A stretch of 64,000 nucleotides of DNA from Geodermatophilaceae bacterium URHB0062 (GTDB lineage: Bacteria; Actinomycetota; Actinomycetes; Mycobacteriales; Geodermatophilaceae): NCBI GenBank assembly GCA_000620185.1, contig JHVO01000013.1:124001-188000 (forward strand), in the 5' to 3' direction. Below, in pieces: positions 1 to 9,112 of this stretch. Position 1 is the first letter of the stretch. Every line of letters begins with the position of its first letter. The translations under genes and the position numbers were made by a program. A model generated the notes under the pieces. That model searched no databases and had not been told where the DNA came from. It saw only the letters and a program-made list of their open reading frames with translations.

Positions 1-701
1 CGCTGCCGCCGGGCGAGACGTTCCTGGCCGCCGCCGACCGGGCGCCGGGCCGGTTGCGGATCGGCCGGTTCCTGCAGACCCCCATGTCCGGCGTGGCGCT
101 GGAGCCGGAGGTGTCGGCCGCCTTCGAGGAGGCCTCGCAGCTCCTGACCGACCTGGGGCACGAGGTCGAGGACGCCCCGGCCGGACTGCTGGGGCCCGAC
201 GTACTGCCGTCGTTCGAGCGGGTGTGGGCACTGTCGGGCACGATGCTGCCGGTGCCGCCGGAGCGGGTCGGTGACCTGCGGCCGCTCACCCGCGAACTGC
301 GCGCCCGCGGGCTCGCACTGTCGGCACAGGCGGCGATGGAGGGGATGTTCGCCCTCCGGCTGTTCTCCCGCCGGTTCCTCGCCGCCACGGACCGCTTCGA
401 CGTCCTCCTCGCGCCGGTCTGCACCATGACGCCGCGGCCCCTCGACTGGTTCGACGCCGGGGACGACGGCGCCGAGGACTTCGAGCGGCAGAAGCGCTAC
501 GCCGCGTTCACCGCCCTGTTCAACGTCACCGGGCAGCCGGCGGTCAGCGTGCCGCTGTACTGGACGGCCGGCGGACTGCCCATCGGCACCATGCTCGTGG
601 GCCGTCCCGCCGAGGAGGCGACGCTGCTGGCGCTGTCCGCCCAGCTGGAGCAGGCGCGGCCGTGGGCGGCACGCCGACCCGAAGTGTGGGACGCCGCGTG
701 A
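1..701 (+). CDS. Amidase-signature family protein, C-terminal part (5' end outside window)
   Basis: The reading frame is open from base 3 and runs to a TGA at 699-701, so the N-terminal part, including any Ser-Ser-Lys catalytic core, lies outside the window. What remains resembles the C-terminal third of amidase-signature enzymes: the stretch DRFDVLLAPVCTMTP, then FNVTGQPAVSVPL and GLPIGTMLVGRP, are typical of GatA-like and other AS amidases. The family hydrolyses or transfers amide nitrogen in the cytoplasm. The exact substrate cannot be told from this part. A TTG at 54 could be mistaken for a start but is internal. Confidence 0.85.
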   Translation, partial: LPPGETFLAAADRAPGRLRIGRFLQTPMSGVALEPEVSAAFEEASQLLTDLGHEVEDAPAGLLGPDVLPSFERVWALSGTMLPVPPERVGDLRPLTRELRARGLALSAQAAMEGMFALRLFSRRFLAATDRFDVLLAPVCTMTPRPLDWFDAGDDGAEDFERQKRYAAFTALFNVTGQPAVSVPLYWTAGGLPIGTMLVGRPAEEATLLALSAQLEQARPWAARRPEVWDAA

Positions 702-718
702 CGCGCGGCCGGTCCCGG

Positions 719-724
719 TAGGTT
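719..724 (+). promoter_or_regulatory. -10 box TAGGTT of a leaderless promoter
   Basis: TAGGTT lies 6 bases before the GTG at 731, the spacing expected for leaderless transcription in actinomycetes. It favours the 731 start over the GTG at 725. Confidence 0.5.
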
Positions 725-730
725 GTGCGC

Positions 731-1048
731 GTGAATGTCGCCGAGACCCTGCTCGTCTTTGCAGGCGTGCCCCTGGCCATCATCGCCGTCCTGGCGTTGC
801 TGATCTACGTGCCGGCCGGGCGGAACCGGCGCCCCCGCTACAAGCCGGGGCAGCCGTGGGAGCACGCGCCGATCTGGTACGAGCCGCATCCGGAGCACGG
901 CCCCGAGGCGGGGCACGGCGAGACGCTCGCGATCGGCTCGTCAGTCCACGGCGAGCTCCACGGTGCCCAGAGCCCGGATTCCCACGGCGCCACGACGGCG
1001 CGCGTCGTGAACGCCGGTCCGCTCGGCGGCGCGCGAGGCACGTGGTGA
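731..1048 (+). CDS. ctaJ: Small single-pass membrane protein, CtaJ-like aa3 oxidase subunit
   Basis: About 105 residues, starting MNVAETLLVF with one membrane helix (roughly residues 5-26), followed by a basic stop-transfer segment (GRNRRPRYKPGQPW) and a WEHAPIWYEPHPE stretch. A short N-terminal helix followed by an RPRY(K/R)PG-type motif and an aromatic W/Y segment fits the actinobacterial cytochrome aa3 accessory subunit CtaJ of the III2IV2 supercomplex. The His/Gly-rich tail beyond residue 60 is longer than I expect and could be poorly conserved. The start at 731 is chosen because TAGGTT lies 6 bases upstream. The CtaJ name comes from family resemblance only. Confidence 0.65.
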   Translation: MNVAETLLVFAGVPLAIIAVLALLIYVPAGRNRRPRYKPGQPWEHAPIWYEPHPEHGPEAGHGETLAIGSSVHGELHGAQSPDSHGATTARVVNAGPLGGARGTW

Positions 1049-1094
1049 TGCCCGTGCTGTCCGTCGACCCGCTGAGCTGCGCAGGAGAGACCCG

Positions 1095-1553
1095 ATGAAC
1101 ATGACGATCGAGCACGACTCGGCAATCGACGGCACGTACGACCCGCGTGCCGACTCGGTCGTGGAGCAGCATGTCGACCGGGTCTTCAGCTACCAGGAGC
1201 TGGCGCGTCTCGACGAGGCGCTGACCATGTCCTCCCGCGAGACGGGGCTGCGGTTCACCCTCTACATCGGCGACCTCGGCACGCCCTCGCGGGTTCGGGC
1301 CGAGGAGCTGCACGCCCGGTCCGGCGGCAACCCCGCCGAGGGGGTGCTGATCGCGGTCTCGCCCGGGCAGCGGGTCGTCGAGGTCGTCACCGGCGCCGCG
1401 GCGTCCCGACGGCTGCCCGACCGGGCGTGCGCGCTGGCGGTGCTCTCGATGACCGGCTCGTTCGCCGGCGGTGACCTCGTCGGCGGCATCGTCAACGGCC
1501 TGCGGCAGCTGTCCGACCAGGCCGGTCACCCTTCGGGTCACCGCAGGCATTAG
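1095..1553 (+). CDS. DUF5130 (TPM-domain-like) protein, Rv2468c homologue
   Basis: A 152-residue acidic protein with [13 protein letters not shown] near the N-terminus, the central FTLYIGDLG and a C-terminal hydrophobic [14 protein letters not shown] segment, as in the DUF5130 family. Function is unknown; the fold is thought to resemble the TPM phosphatase domain. It lies next to and convergent with pepN, the same neighbourhood as Rv2468c near pepN (Rv2467) in M. tuberculosis. ATG codons at 1095 and 1101 are both possible starts; GGAGAG at 1084-1089 favours 1095. Confidence 0.8.
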   Translation: MNMTIEHDSAIDGTYDPRADSVVEQHVDRVFSYQELARLDEALTMSSRETGLRFTLYIGDLGTPSRVRAEELHARSGGNPAEGVLIAVSPGQRVVEVVTGAAASRRLPDRACALAVLSMTGSFAGGDLVGGIVNGLRQLSDQAGHPSGHRRH

Positions 1554-1566
1554 GCCACGAACGCAC

Positions 1567-1606
1567 GACGGCGGGCCGCCTCCCTGCAGGGAGGCGGCCC
1601 GCCGTC
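1567..1606. terminator. 40-bp perfect palindrome between convergent genes
   Basis: The 20-base arm GACGGCGGGCCGCCTCCCTG (1567-1586) is followed directly by its exact reverse complement (1587-1606). It lies between the stop of the DUF5130 gene (1553) and the stop of pepN (1613), so it is probably a two-way terminator. There is no U-tract, which is common for actinobacterial hairpin terminators. Confidence 0.8.
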
Positions 1607-1612
1607 TTCGTG

Positions 1613-4165
<2,553 letters not shown>

Positions 4166-4321
4166 GTCTGCCAGCTTTTCATGCGCAGTTTCCCGGATTT
4201 CCGGGGCATTCCGTCTGTGGATGCTCCGGATCGGGAACAAGCCGCCGCGCGTCGGCCTTGGCAGCCGGCAGCGACTCCGGCGCACCCCGCCGGACCCCCA
4301 CCTCTCGAGGAGCAGACGACG

Positions 4322-4987
4322 ATGACCGAAGCAGTGCAGAGCGCCCCCACGAAGGCCCACGTCGACTTCTGGTTCGACCCGCTGTGCCCGTGGGCGTGGC
4401 TGACCAGCCGCTGGGCGCTGGAGGCGGCGAAGGTGCGCGACATCGACCTGCACTGGCACGTCATGTCCCTGGCCGTGCTCAACCGCGGGCGTGACCTGCC
4501 CGAGGACTACGCCGAGATGATGACGAAGGCGATAGGCCCGGTGCGGGTCGCGATCGCCGCCGCCCAGCAGCACGGGGACGGCGTCCTCGGCGACCTCTAC
4601 ACCGCCATGGGCACCCTGCGGCACCACGAGCAGCTCGAGCTCGACGAGATCATCGCCCCGGCTCTCGAGCGGGTCGGCCTGCCGGCGTCGCTGGCCGAGG
4701 CAGCCACCTCCACGGAGTACGACGAGGCGCTGGAGAAGAGCCACCACGAGGGCATGGACCCGGTCGGCGACGACGTCGGCACCCCGGTCATGCACATCGA
4801 CGGCGTGGCGTTCTTCGGCCCGGTCATCAGCAAGGTGCCGACCGGTGAGGACGCGGGCAAGGCCTTCGACGGCGCCGTCCTGCTGGCCAACCTGCCCGAC
4901 TTCTGGGAGCTCAAGCGCACCCGGCTCTCCGGCCCCGACATGGAGTCGGTGCCCGCCGACGCCCTGGAGCTGACCGGCACCCGCTGA
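4322..4987 (+). CDS. DsbA-family mycothiol-dependent nitroreductase-like protein (Rv2466c homologue)
   Basis: A 221-residue thioredoxin-fold protein with an inserted helical domain. It closely follows Rv2466c, a mycothiol-dependent oxidoreductase/nitroreductase involved in oxidative-stress defence: [54 protein letters not shown] and ELKRTRL. The active site reads CPWA, where I recall CPWC in Rv2466c. The nucleophilic cysteine is kept and the resolving one is alanine, so a monothiol mechanism is expected. It starts at ATG 4322, 156 bases from the divergent pepN start. The gene order DUF5130, pepN, this gene, rpiB matches Rv2468c-Rv2465c. Confidence 0.9.
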   Translation: MTEAVQSAPTKAHVDFWFDPLCPWAWLTSRWALEAAKVRDIDLHWHVMSLAVLNRGRDLPEDYAEMMTKAIGPVRVAIAAAQQHGDGVLGDLYTAMGTLRHHEQLELDEIIAPALERVGLPASLAEAATSTEYDEALEKSHHEGMDPVGDDVGTPVMHIDGVAFFGPVISKVPTGEDAGKAFDGAVLLANLPDFWELKRTRLSGPDMESVPADALELTGTR

Positions 4988-4994
4988 GTCGTCA

Positions 4995-5038
4995 GGTGGA
5001 GTGCCACGGCAGCGCTTTCCGCGCCGTGGCACTCCACC
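4995..5038. terminator. Long hairpin downstream of the Rv2466c-like gene
   Basis: Perfect 16-base arms GGTGGAGTGCCACGGC (4995-5010) and GCCGTGGCACTCCACC (5023-5038) flank a 12-base loop. It begins 7 bases after the stop at 4987, so it is a likely intrinsic terminator without a U-tract. Confidence 0.75.
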
Positions 5039-5063
5039 GGGAGGCGTTTGACATCCTGACGCC

Positions 5064-5819
5064 GTGCCGAACCCCGTCCGCCAGCGCATCTTCATCTCCG
5101 GCGCCAGTGCCGGTCTCGGCGAGGGCATGGCCCGCCGGTTCGCCGCGATGGGCCGCGACCTGGCCCTCGCCGCCCGCCGCACCGACCGGCTGCAGGCGCT
5201 CCAGAAGGAACTGCTCGCCGCCCACCCGGACATCCGGGTCATGACGTCGGCGATGGACGTCGACGACCCCGACTCGGTCGCCACCGTGCTGCCCGAGCTG
5301 GCCGACCGGCTCGGCGGCCTCGACCGCGTGATCGTCAACGCCGGCATCGGCAAGGGCGCATCGATCGGCACCGGCAAGGCGTGGGCGAACCGCGCCACCC
5401 TGCTCACGAACGTCCTCGGCTCGCACGCCCAGTGCGAGGCGGCGATGGAGCTCTTCCGCGCCCAGGGCGCCGGGCACCTGGTGCTGATCTCCTCCGTCGC
5501 GTCGATCCGCGGGATGCGCGGCACCCGCACGGCGTACGGCGCGAGCAAGGCGGCGCTCAACTCGCTGGCCGAGGGCATCCGGTCCGACGTCTACGGCTCG
5601 CACATCAAGGTCTCGGCGATCCTGCCCGGCTACATCGAGACCGACATCAACGTCGGCCGTCGCGGGCTGTTCACCGTCGGCCTCGACAAGGGTGTGCAGG
5701 CGCTGGTCGACGTCATCGAGCGGGAACCGGCGCGGGGCTACGTGCCCGAGTGGCCGTGGCGCCCGGTGTCCCGGTTGCTGCGAGTGCTGCCGCTCCCGGT
5801 GGTCCGCCGCTTCACCTGA
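5064..5819 (+). CDS. Short-chain dehydrogenase/reductase
   Basis: A 251-residue classical SDR. The nucleotide-binding motif GASAGLGEG lies at about residues 11-19, NAGIG near residue 94, and the catalytic Ser (ISSVAS) and YGASK (Tyr and Lys) around residues 140-165. Members catalyse NAD(P)-dependent oxidation or reduction of alcohols or ketones; the substrate cannot be told. The C-terminal segment WPWRPVSRLLRVLPLPVV is hydrophobic/basic and may contact the membrane, as in related mycobacterial SDRs. It starts at GTG 5064 and is convergent with the DUF429 gene, the two separated only by a hairpin repeat. Confidence 0.9.
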   Translation: MPNPVRQRIFISGASAGLGEGMARRFAAMGRDLALAARRTDRLQALQKELLAAHPDIRVMTSAMDVDDPDSVATVLPELADRLGGLDRVIVNAGIGKGASIGTGKAWANRATLLTNVLGSHAQCEAAMELFRAQGAGHLVLISSVASIRGMRGTRTAYGASKAALNSLAEGIRSDVYGSHIKVSAILPGYIETDINVGRRGLFTVGLDKGVQALVDVIEREPARGYVPEWPWRPVSRLLRVLPLPVVRRFT

Positions 5820-5877
5820 GGCCCCGTCCGGAGGCTCGCCACGAGCGTGCGAGCGGCGAGAGGGACGGGGTCCTTCT
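5820..5877. repeat. Hairpin-forming interspersed repeat, copy 1
   Basis: Starts with GGCCCCGTCC and ends with GGACGGGGTCCTTCT-type sequence, with the conserved core CGAGCGTGCGAGC. The outer arms pair, and an inner CTCGCC/GGCGAG stem also pairs. It sits between the convergent SDR and DUF429 genes and overlaps the DUF429 stop codon. Three other copies are at 7068, 35170 (inverted) and 35319. Confidence 0.85.
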
Positions 5878-6547
5878 ACCAGCAGATGCGCATGGGGCGC
5901 CCCCGGGCGTCGCGGGTGCCGTCCCCGACGCACTCGCCTCGGCCGTCGGCCAGGCGGCGTGCCGACCACGCCGCCGCGCAGGCATCCAGCGCGTCCACCA
6001 CGGGGACGGCGGACGGCGCCTCGACCAGCGCCTCCTCGACGTCCATCACCTCGCGGAGCGCGCGCAGCCGCTGGATCGTGCCGCGGGCGCTGCCCTTCCG
6101 GTCGCGGACGGCGGGATCGAGCGCGCGGAACGCGAGCTCCGGGTGCACCTCGACGACGTGCTCGAGCGGCGGGTCGCCCAGAGCGTCGTCGAGCGCGCGG
6201 ATCGCCTTCACGAGCTGGAACGCCTGCGCCGAGGGAGCGCGGGGCGGGTCCGTGGCTCGTCGCGAGAGCGCCCGGGCCTCGGCGTAGTCGTCGGTCGCCA
6301 GGACGGCGCGCACCGGAGTCGGGAAGACCGAGCTGCCGGCGAACCTCAGCCGCCGCCGCGCCTCGACGTCGCAGGCGCGGACGCCGTCCTCCGAGAGCCC
6401 GATCGGCATGTCGATCGCGATCAGGTCGACGTCCGGCACGGCGAGGACGGCGGCGACGTCGGCGAGCGCGTGCAGGGTCACGGTGGGGCCGTCGAGCAGT
6501 GCGCCCACCCATCTCCCGCGCCAGCCGTCGACTCCCAGGACCGTCAC
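5876..6547 (-). CDS. DUF429 domain protein (predicted RNase H-like nuclease)
   Basis: A 223-residue protein. The N-terminal VLGVDGWRGRWVGALL and the following LIAIDMPIGL with a conserved Asp match the DUF429 family, which is predicted to have an RNase H/resolvase-like fold with acidic catalytic residues; other family features are the FPTPVRAVL and EVHPELAF segments. Function is not established. It starts at GTG 6547 and is divergent from rpiB, whose ATG is 26 bases away. Its stop overlaps a hairpin repeat. Confidence 0.85.
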   Translation of the reverse strand: MTVLGVDGWRGRWVGALLDGPTVTLHALADVAAVLAVPDVDLIAIDMPIGLSEDGVRACDVEARRRLRFAGSSVFPTPVRAVLATDDYAEARALSRRATDPPRAPSAQAFQLVKAIRALDDALGDPPLEHVVEVHPELAFRALDPAVRDRKGSARGTIQRLRALREVMDVEEALVEAPSAVPVVDALDACAAAWSARRLADGRGECVGDGTRDARGRPMRICW

Positions 6548-6560
6548 GCCCGCAGCCTGA

Positions 6561-6566
6561 CAGACT
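6561..6566 (+). promoter_or_regulatory. -10 box CAGACT of rpiB
   Basis: CAGACT lies 7 bases before the rpiB ATG at 6574, consistent with a leaderless transcript. Confidence 0.4.
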
Positions 6567-6573
6567 CCTGGTC

Positions 6574-7053
6574 ATGCGCGTCTTCGTCGGAACCGACCAC
6601 GCCGGGCTCGAGTTCAAGGACCACCTGCTGCGAGCGCTCGCCGACGCCGGTCACGAGCCGGTCGACTGCGGGGCCTTCGAGTACGACGCGCAGGACGACT
6701 ACCCGCCGTTCTGCTTCGAGGTGGGGGAGCGGACGGTGGCCGAGCCCGGTTCGCTCGGCGTCGTCATCGGCGGATCCGGCAACGGTGAGCAGATCGCCGC
6801 CAACAAGGTGCCCGGGGTGCGCGCCGCGCTGGTGTGGAACACCGAGACCGCGCAGCTCGCCCGGCAGCACAACGACGCCAACGTCGTGTCGATCGGAGCC
6901 CGCCAGCACAGCCCGGAAGAGGCGACCGAGCTCGTGCTCGAGTTCCTGCGGACGCCGTTCAGCAATGACGAGCGGCACGTGCGCCGCATCGGTCTGGTGA
7001 CCGACTACGAGCGCGACCGGCACCGCCCGGCCGGCGGGCTACCCACGCGTTAG
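6574..7053 (+). CDS. rpiB: Ribose-5-phosphate isomerase B
   Basis: A 159-residue RpiB/LacAB-family isomerase that interconverts ribose-5-phosphate and ribulose-5-phosphate in the pentose phosphate pathway. The N-terminal VFVGTDHAGLEFKDHL, the anion-hole loop GGSGNGEQIAANK and the ARQHNDANVVSIGAR segment are typical. The active-site base in mycobacterial RpiB is a Glu in the GSGNGEQ loop, which is present here. The start ATG 6574 follows a -10 box by 7 bases. Longer open frames upstream run through the SDR and DUF429 region and are shadows. The gene corresponds to Rv2465c in order and size. Confidence 0.95.
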   Translation: MRVFVGTDHAGLEFKDHLLRALADAGHEPVDCGAFEYDAQDDYPPFCFEVGERTVAEPGSLGVVIGGSGNGEQIAANKVPGVRAALVWNTETAQLARQHNDANVVSIGARQHSPEEATELVLEFLRTPFSNDERHVRRIGLVTDYERDRHRPAGGLPTR

Positions 7054-7067
7054 GCCCCCTCCCGGTG

Positions 7068-7124
7068 GCCCCGTCCAGAGGCTCGCCGCGAGCGTGCGAG
7101 CGGGGAGGAGGACGGGGTCCTTCT
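7068..7124. repeat. Hairpin-forming interspersed repeat, copy 2
   Basis: Nearly identical to the copy at 5820: GGCCCCGTCC start, CGAGCGTGCGAGC core and GGACGGGGTCCTTCT end. It again sits between convergent genes (rpiB and the Eis-like gene), which suggests a terminator role. Confidence 0.85.
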
Positions 7125-7152
7125 CCGAGTGGTGGGAGGAGGGGGTCCTTTC

Positions 7153-8400
7153 TCAGAACTCGTCCGGGCACCACGGGGTCACCGGCCAGCTGAAGGCCGT
7201 CGCCGCGAGCGTGACGGCGCCGGGGCTGACCTCGGTGACGCGTCCTGCGGCGTGCAGCGTGGCCAGGGAGACACCGCCCAGGTAGGCGGCCGACAGCTCC
7301 TCGATGCCCAGCACCAGGTCGGGGTCGAGGTCGGTGCGGCCGCAGTAGCCGCCGGCGGGGTGCCCGGAGACGCGCCAGCGGCCGGCATTCCAGGGGCAGA
7401 ACTCGTCCCGCACCTCGATCACCAGGTCGAGCGGCGCCGGATAGCGGCGGGCGGCCAGCGCGCGGTCGACGTCGACGAGGCGGACCCACAAGGCGTCGAT
7501 CGCGGAGGCGTGCAGCGCCCGGCCGTCGGTGACCAGTGAGCGGATCGGGTCGTCGGGCGAGAGCAGCGGCGCGCGGACGGAACGGATGAGGTCGACCGTG
7601 AGCAGGAAGCGCCAGAGCGATGCGTAGGCCGGTGTGCTCGTGGCCCGGACCTCCTCGACGGTGAGCGTGCCGTCGGGCTCGCCGCTGTCGGTCCACTCCG
7701 CCTTGATGCGGTAGGTGGCGTACCCGGTCACCGTGCCGTCGGCCTCGGTGTGCAGCAGGTAGGTGCGTTCGGTGGCGCCGTGCCGGTCCTCCTTCTCGTC
7801 CCGCAGGATGCGGTCCCACCAGCGCTGGTCGCGCTCCAGGTTGCCCGGCACGAACCGACGCAGCCGCTCGTGCACCGCCGTCGCCGCGGGTTGATAGGTC
7901 TCCTTCGGCACGATGTCGACGCGACCGGTGCCGAGGTCGACGTCGGGCCGGAGCCGCAGGCGTTCGGTGCGGCCGGTCAGGTTGCCCCGGAAGGTGGCGG
8001 GCGCATACCCGAAGCGGCCGTAGATGGGGAACTCCGCGGCCCATAGAGCGGCAACCGGCTCGCGCTGCTGCTCGTGCAGCTCCGTCAGCTGCCGGCGCAT
8101 GATCGCCGTGAGGACGCCGCGGCGCCGGTGGGTGGGGGACACGGTCACCCACGTGATGCCGGCGCAGGGCACGACAGCGCCGGGGACGGTGAGCGAGCGG
8201 CTGTAGATGCCCGCGGTGACGGCCACGCGGTCGCCGTCCCAGAGCCCGAGCGACCGGTCCATCTCCGCGACCGGCGGAACGCTGTCCAGGTACGGGCCCG
8301 ACGGGTCCTCCCCGAAGCCGTGGGACATGGCGCGGACGAAGGCCGGCCACTCCTCCGGGGTGGCGGGCCGAAGCTGGGTCGCGAGGTCGTCGTCGGTCAC
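7153..8400 (-). CDS. eis: Eis-family GNAT N-acetyltransferase
   Basis: A 415-residue protein with an N-terminal GNAT domain (acetyl-CoA loop THRRRGVLTAIM near residues 100-111), a second GNAT-like domain and a C-terminal SCP2-like domain, the three-part layout of Eis (enhanced intracellular survival) proteins, which acetylate amines including aminoglycosides. The Tyr in FPIYGRFGYA matches the general-acid Tyr126 region of M. tuberculosis Eis. The chain ends in Phe (CPDEF), matching the terminal Phe whose carboxylate acts as base. I prefer the GTG at 8400, placed 7 bases after TAGACA; a GTG at 8430 would add 10 residues. Substrate is unknown. Confidence 0.88.
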   Translation of the reverse strand: MTDDDLATQLRPATPEEWPAFVRAMSHGFGEDPSGPYLDSVPPVAEMDRSLGLWDGDRVAVTAGIYSRSLTVPGAVVPCAGITWVTVSPTHRRRGVLTAIMRRQLTELHEQQREPVAALWAAEFPIYGRFGYAPATFRGNLTGRTERLRLRPDVDLGTGRVDIVPKETYQPAATAVHERLRRFVPGNLERDQRWWDRILRDEKEDRHGATERTYLLHTEADGTVTGYATYRIKAEWTDSGEPDGTLTVEEVRATSTPAYASLWRFLLTVDLIRSVRAPLLSPDDPIRSLVTDGRALHASAIDALWVRLVDVDRALAARRYPAPLDLVIEVRDEFCPWNAGRWRVSGHPAGGYCGRTDLDPDLVLGIEELSAAYLGGVSLATLHAAGRVTEVSPGAVTLAATAFSWPVTPWCPDEF

Positions 8401-8407
8401 GTCGTGC

Positions 8408-8413
8408 TGTCTA
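8408..8413 (-). promoter_or_regulatory. -10 box TAGACA of the Eis-like gene
   Basis: Read on the minus strand, TAGACA ends 7 bases before the GTG at 8400, which supports that start as leaderless. It lies inside the alternative, longer frame. Confidence 0.4.
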
Positions 8414-8468
8414 CCGGGCGGGTCCGACACCGCGCCATCGGGTTCTGCCCGTCGGCGAGGATGGCCCG

Positions 8469-9041
8469 GTGACGGAGACGCGCAGCTGGGCCGAGATGCT
8501 GACCTGGATCGAGCAGCGGCTGGTGGCGGCCACGGGGGATGACGTCGCCTCCTGGTCGGCGCGGGTTCGCGAGACCGGCCTGACGACCGAGGCGGAGGTA
8601 CGCGCCTGGCTGGCCGAGCGCGGGGTCACCGGGTACGGGCAGGTGATCCTGGTCATGGAGCGGTTCGGGTATCCCGACTTCCTCACCGCCACCGCCGACG
8701 AGCTGGTCGACGCCCAGTACGCGGCGAAGCCGGCGCTGCGGCCGGTGTACGAGGCCGTCGTCACGGCGGCGCTCGGCGTGGGGCAGATGCACGTCCAGGC
8801 GCGCAAGGGGTACGTCTCCCTCGTCACGGCCCGCCGCACCTTCGCCGTCGTCCAGGCCTCATCGCGAGCCCGTGTCGACCTCGGGCTGCGGTTGTCCGGG
8901 CGCGAGCCGGCCGGTCGCCTCCTGCCGGCCCGCAGCATCGGCAACGGCGACTGCTCCGTCCGGTTCGGCCTGACGGCGGTGGCCGACGTCGACGACGAGG
9001 TCGTCGACGCCCTGGCGGAGGCGTACGCCGCGAACACCTGA
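8469..9041 (+). CDS. DUF5655 domain protein
   Basis: A 190-residue soluble protein. The N-terminal half (WAEMLTWIEQRLV ... GVTGYGQVILVMERFG) resembles the DUF4287-type helical domain. The C-terminal half (RRTFAVVQASSRARVDLGLRL ... SVRFGLTAVADVDDEVVDAL) matches DUF5655, a predicted transport-associated or nucleic-acid-binding domain of unknown role. It starts at GTG 8469, 6 bases after GAGGAT, and is divergent from the Eis-like gene. No function can be given. Confidence 0.75.
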   Translation: MTETRSWAEMLTWIEQRLVAATGDDVASWSARVRETGLTTEAEVRAWLAERGVTGYGQVILVMERFGYPDFLTATADELVDAQYAAKPALRPVYEAVVTAALGVGQMHVQARKGYVSLVTARRTFAVVQASSRARVDLGLRLSGREPAGRLLPARSIGNGDCSVRFGLTAVADVDDEVVDALAEAYAANT

Positions 9042-9112
9042 GGACGGCGATCCGCCCAGCGGACCCCGCCGGTCCCGCTAGTGTCGGTACCTGCCCGCAC
9101 GTCGCTGCCGTC

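Noticed and set aside
4166-5578. Upstream extension of the pepN frame
   Set aside because: Antisense to the DsbA-like and SDR genes; PepN homologues start at the VAVPNLTR position.
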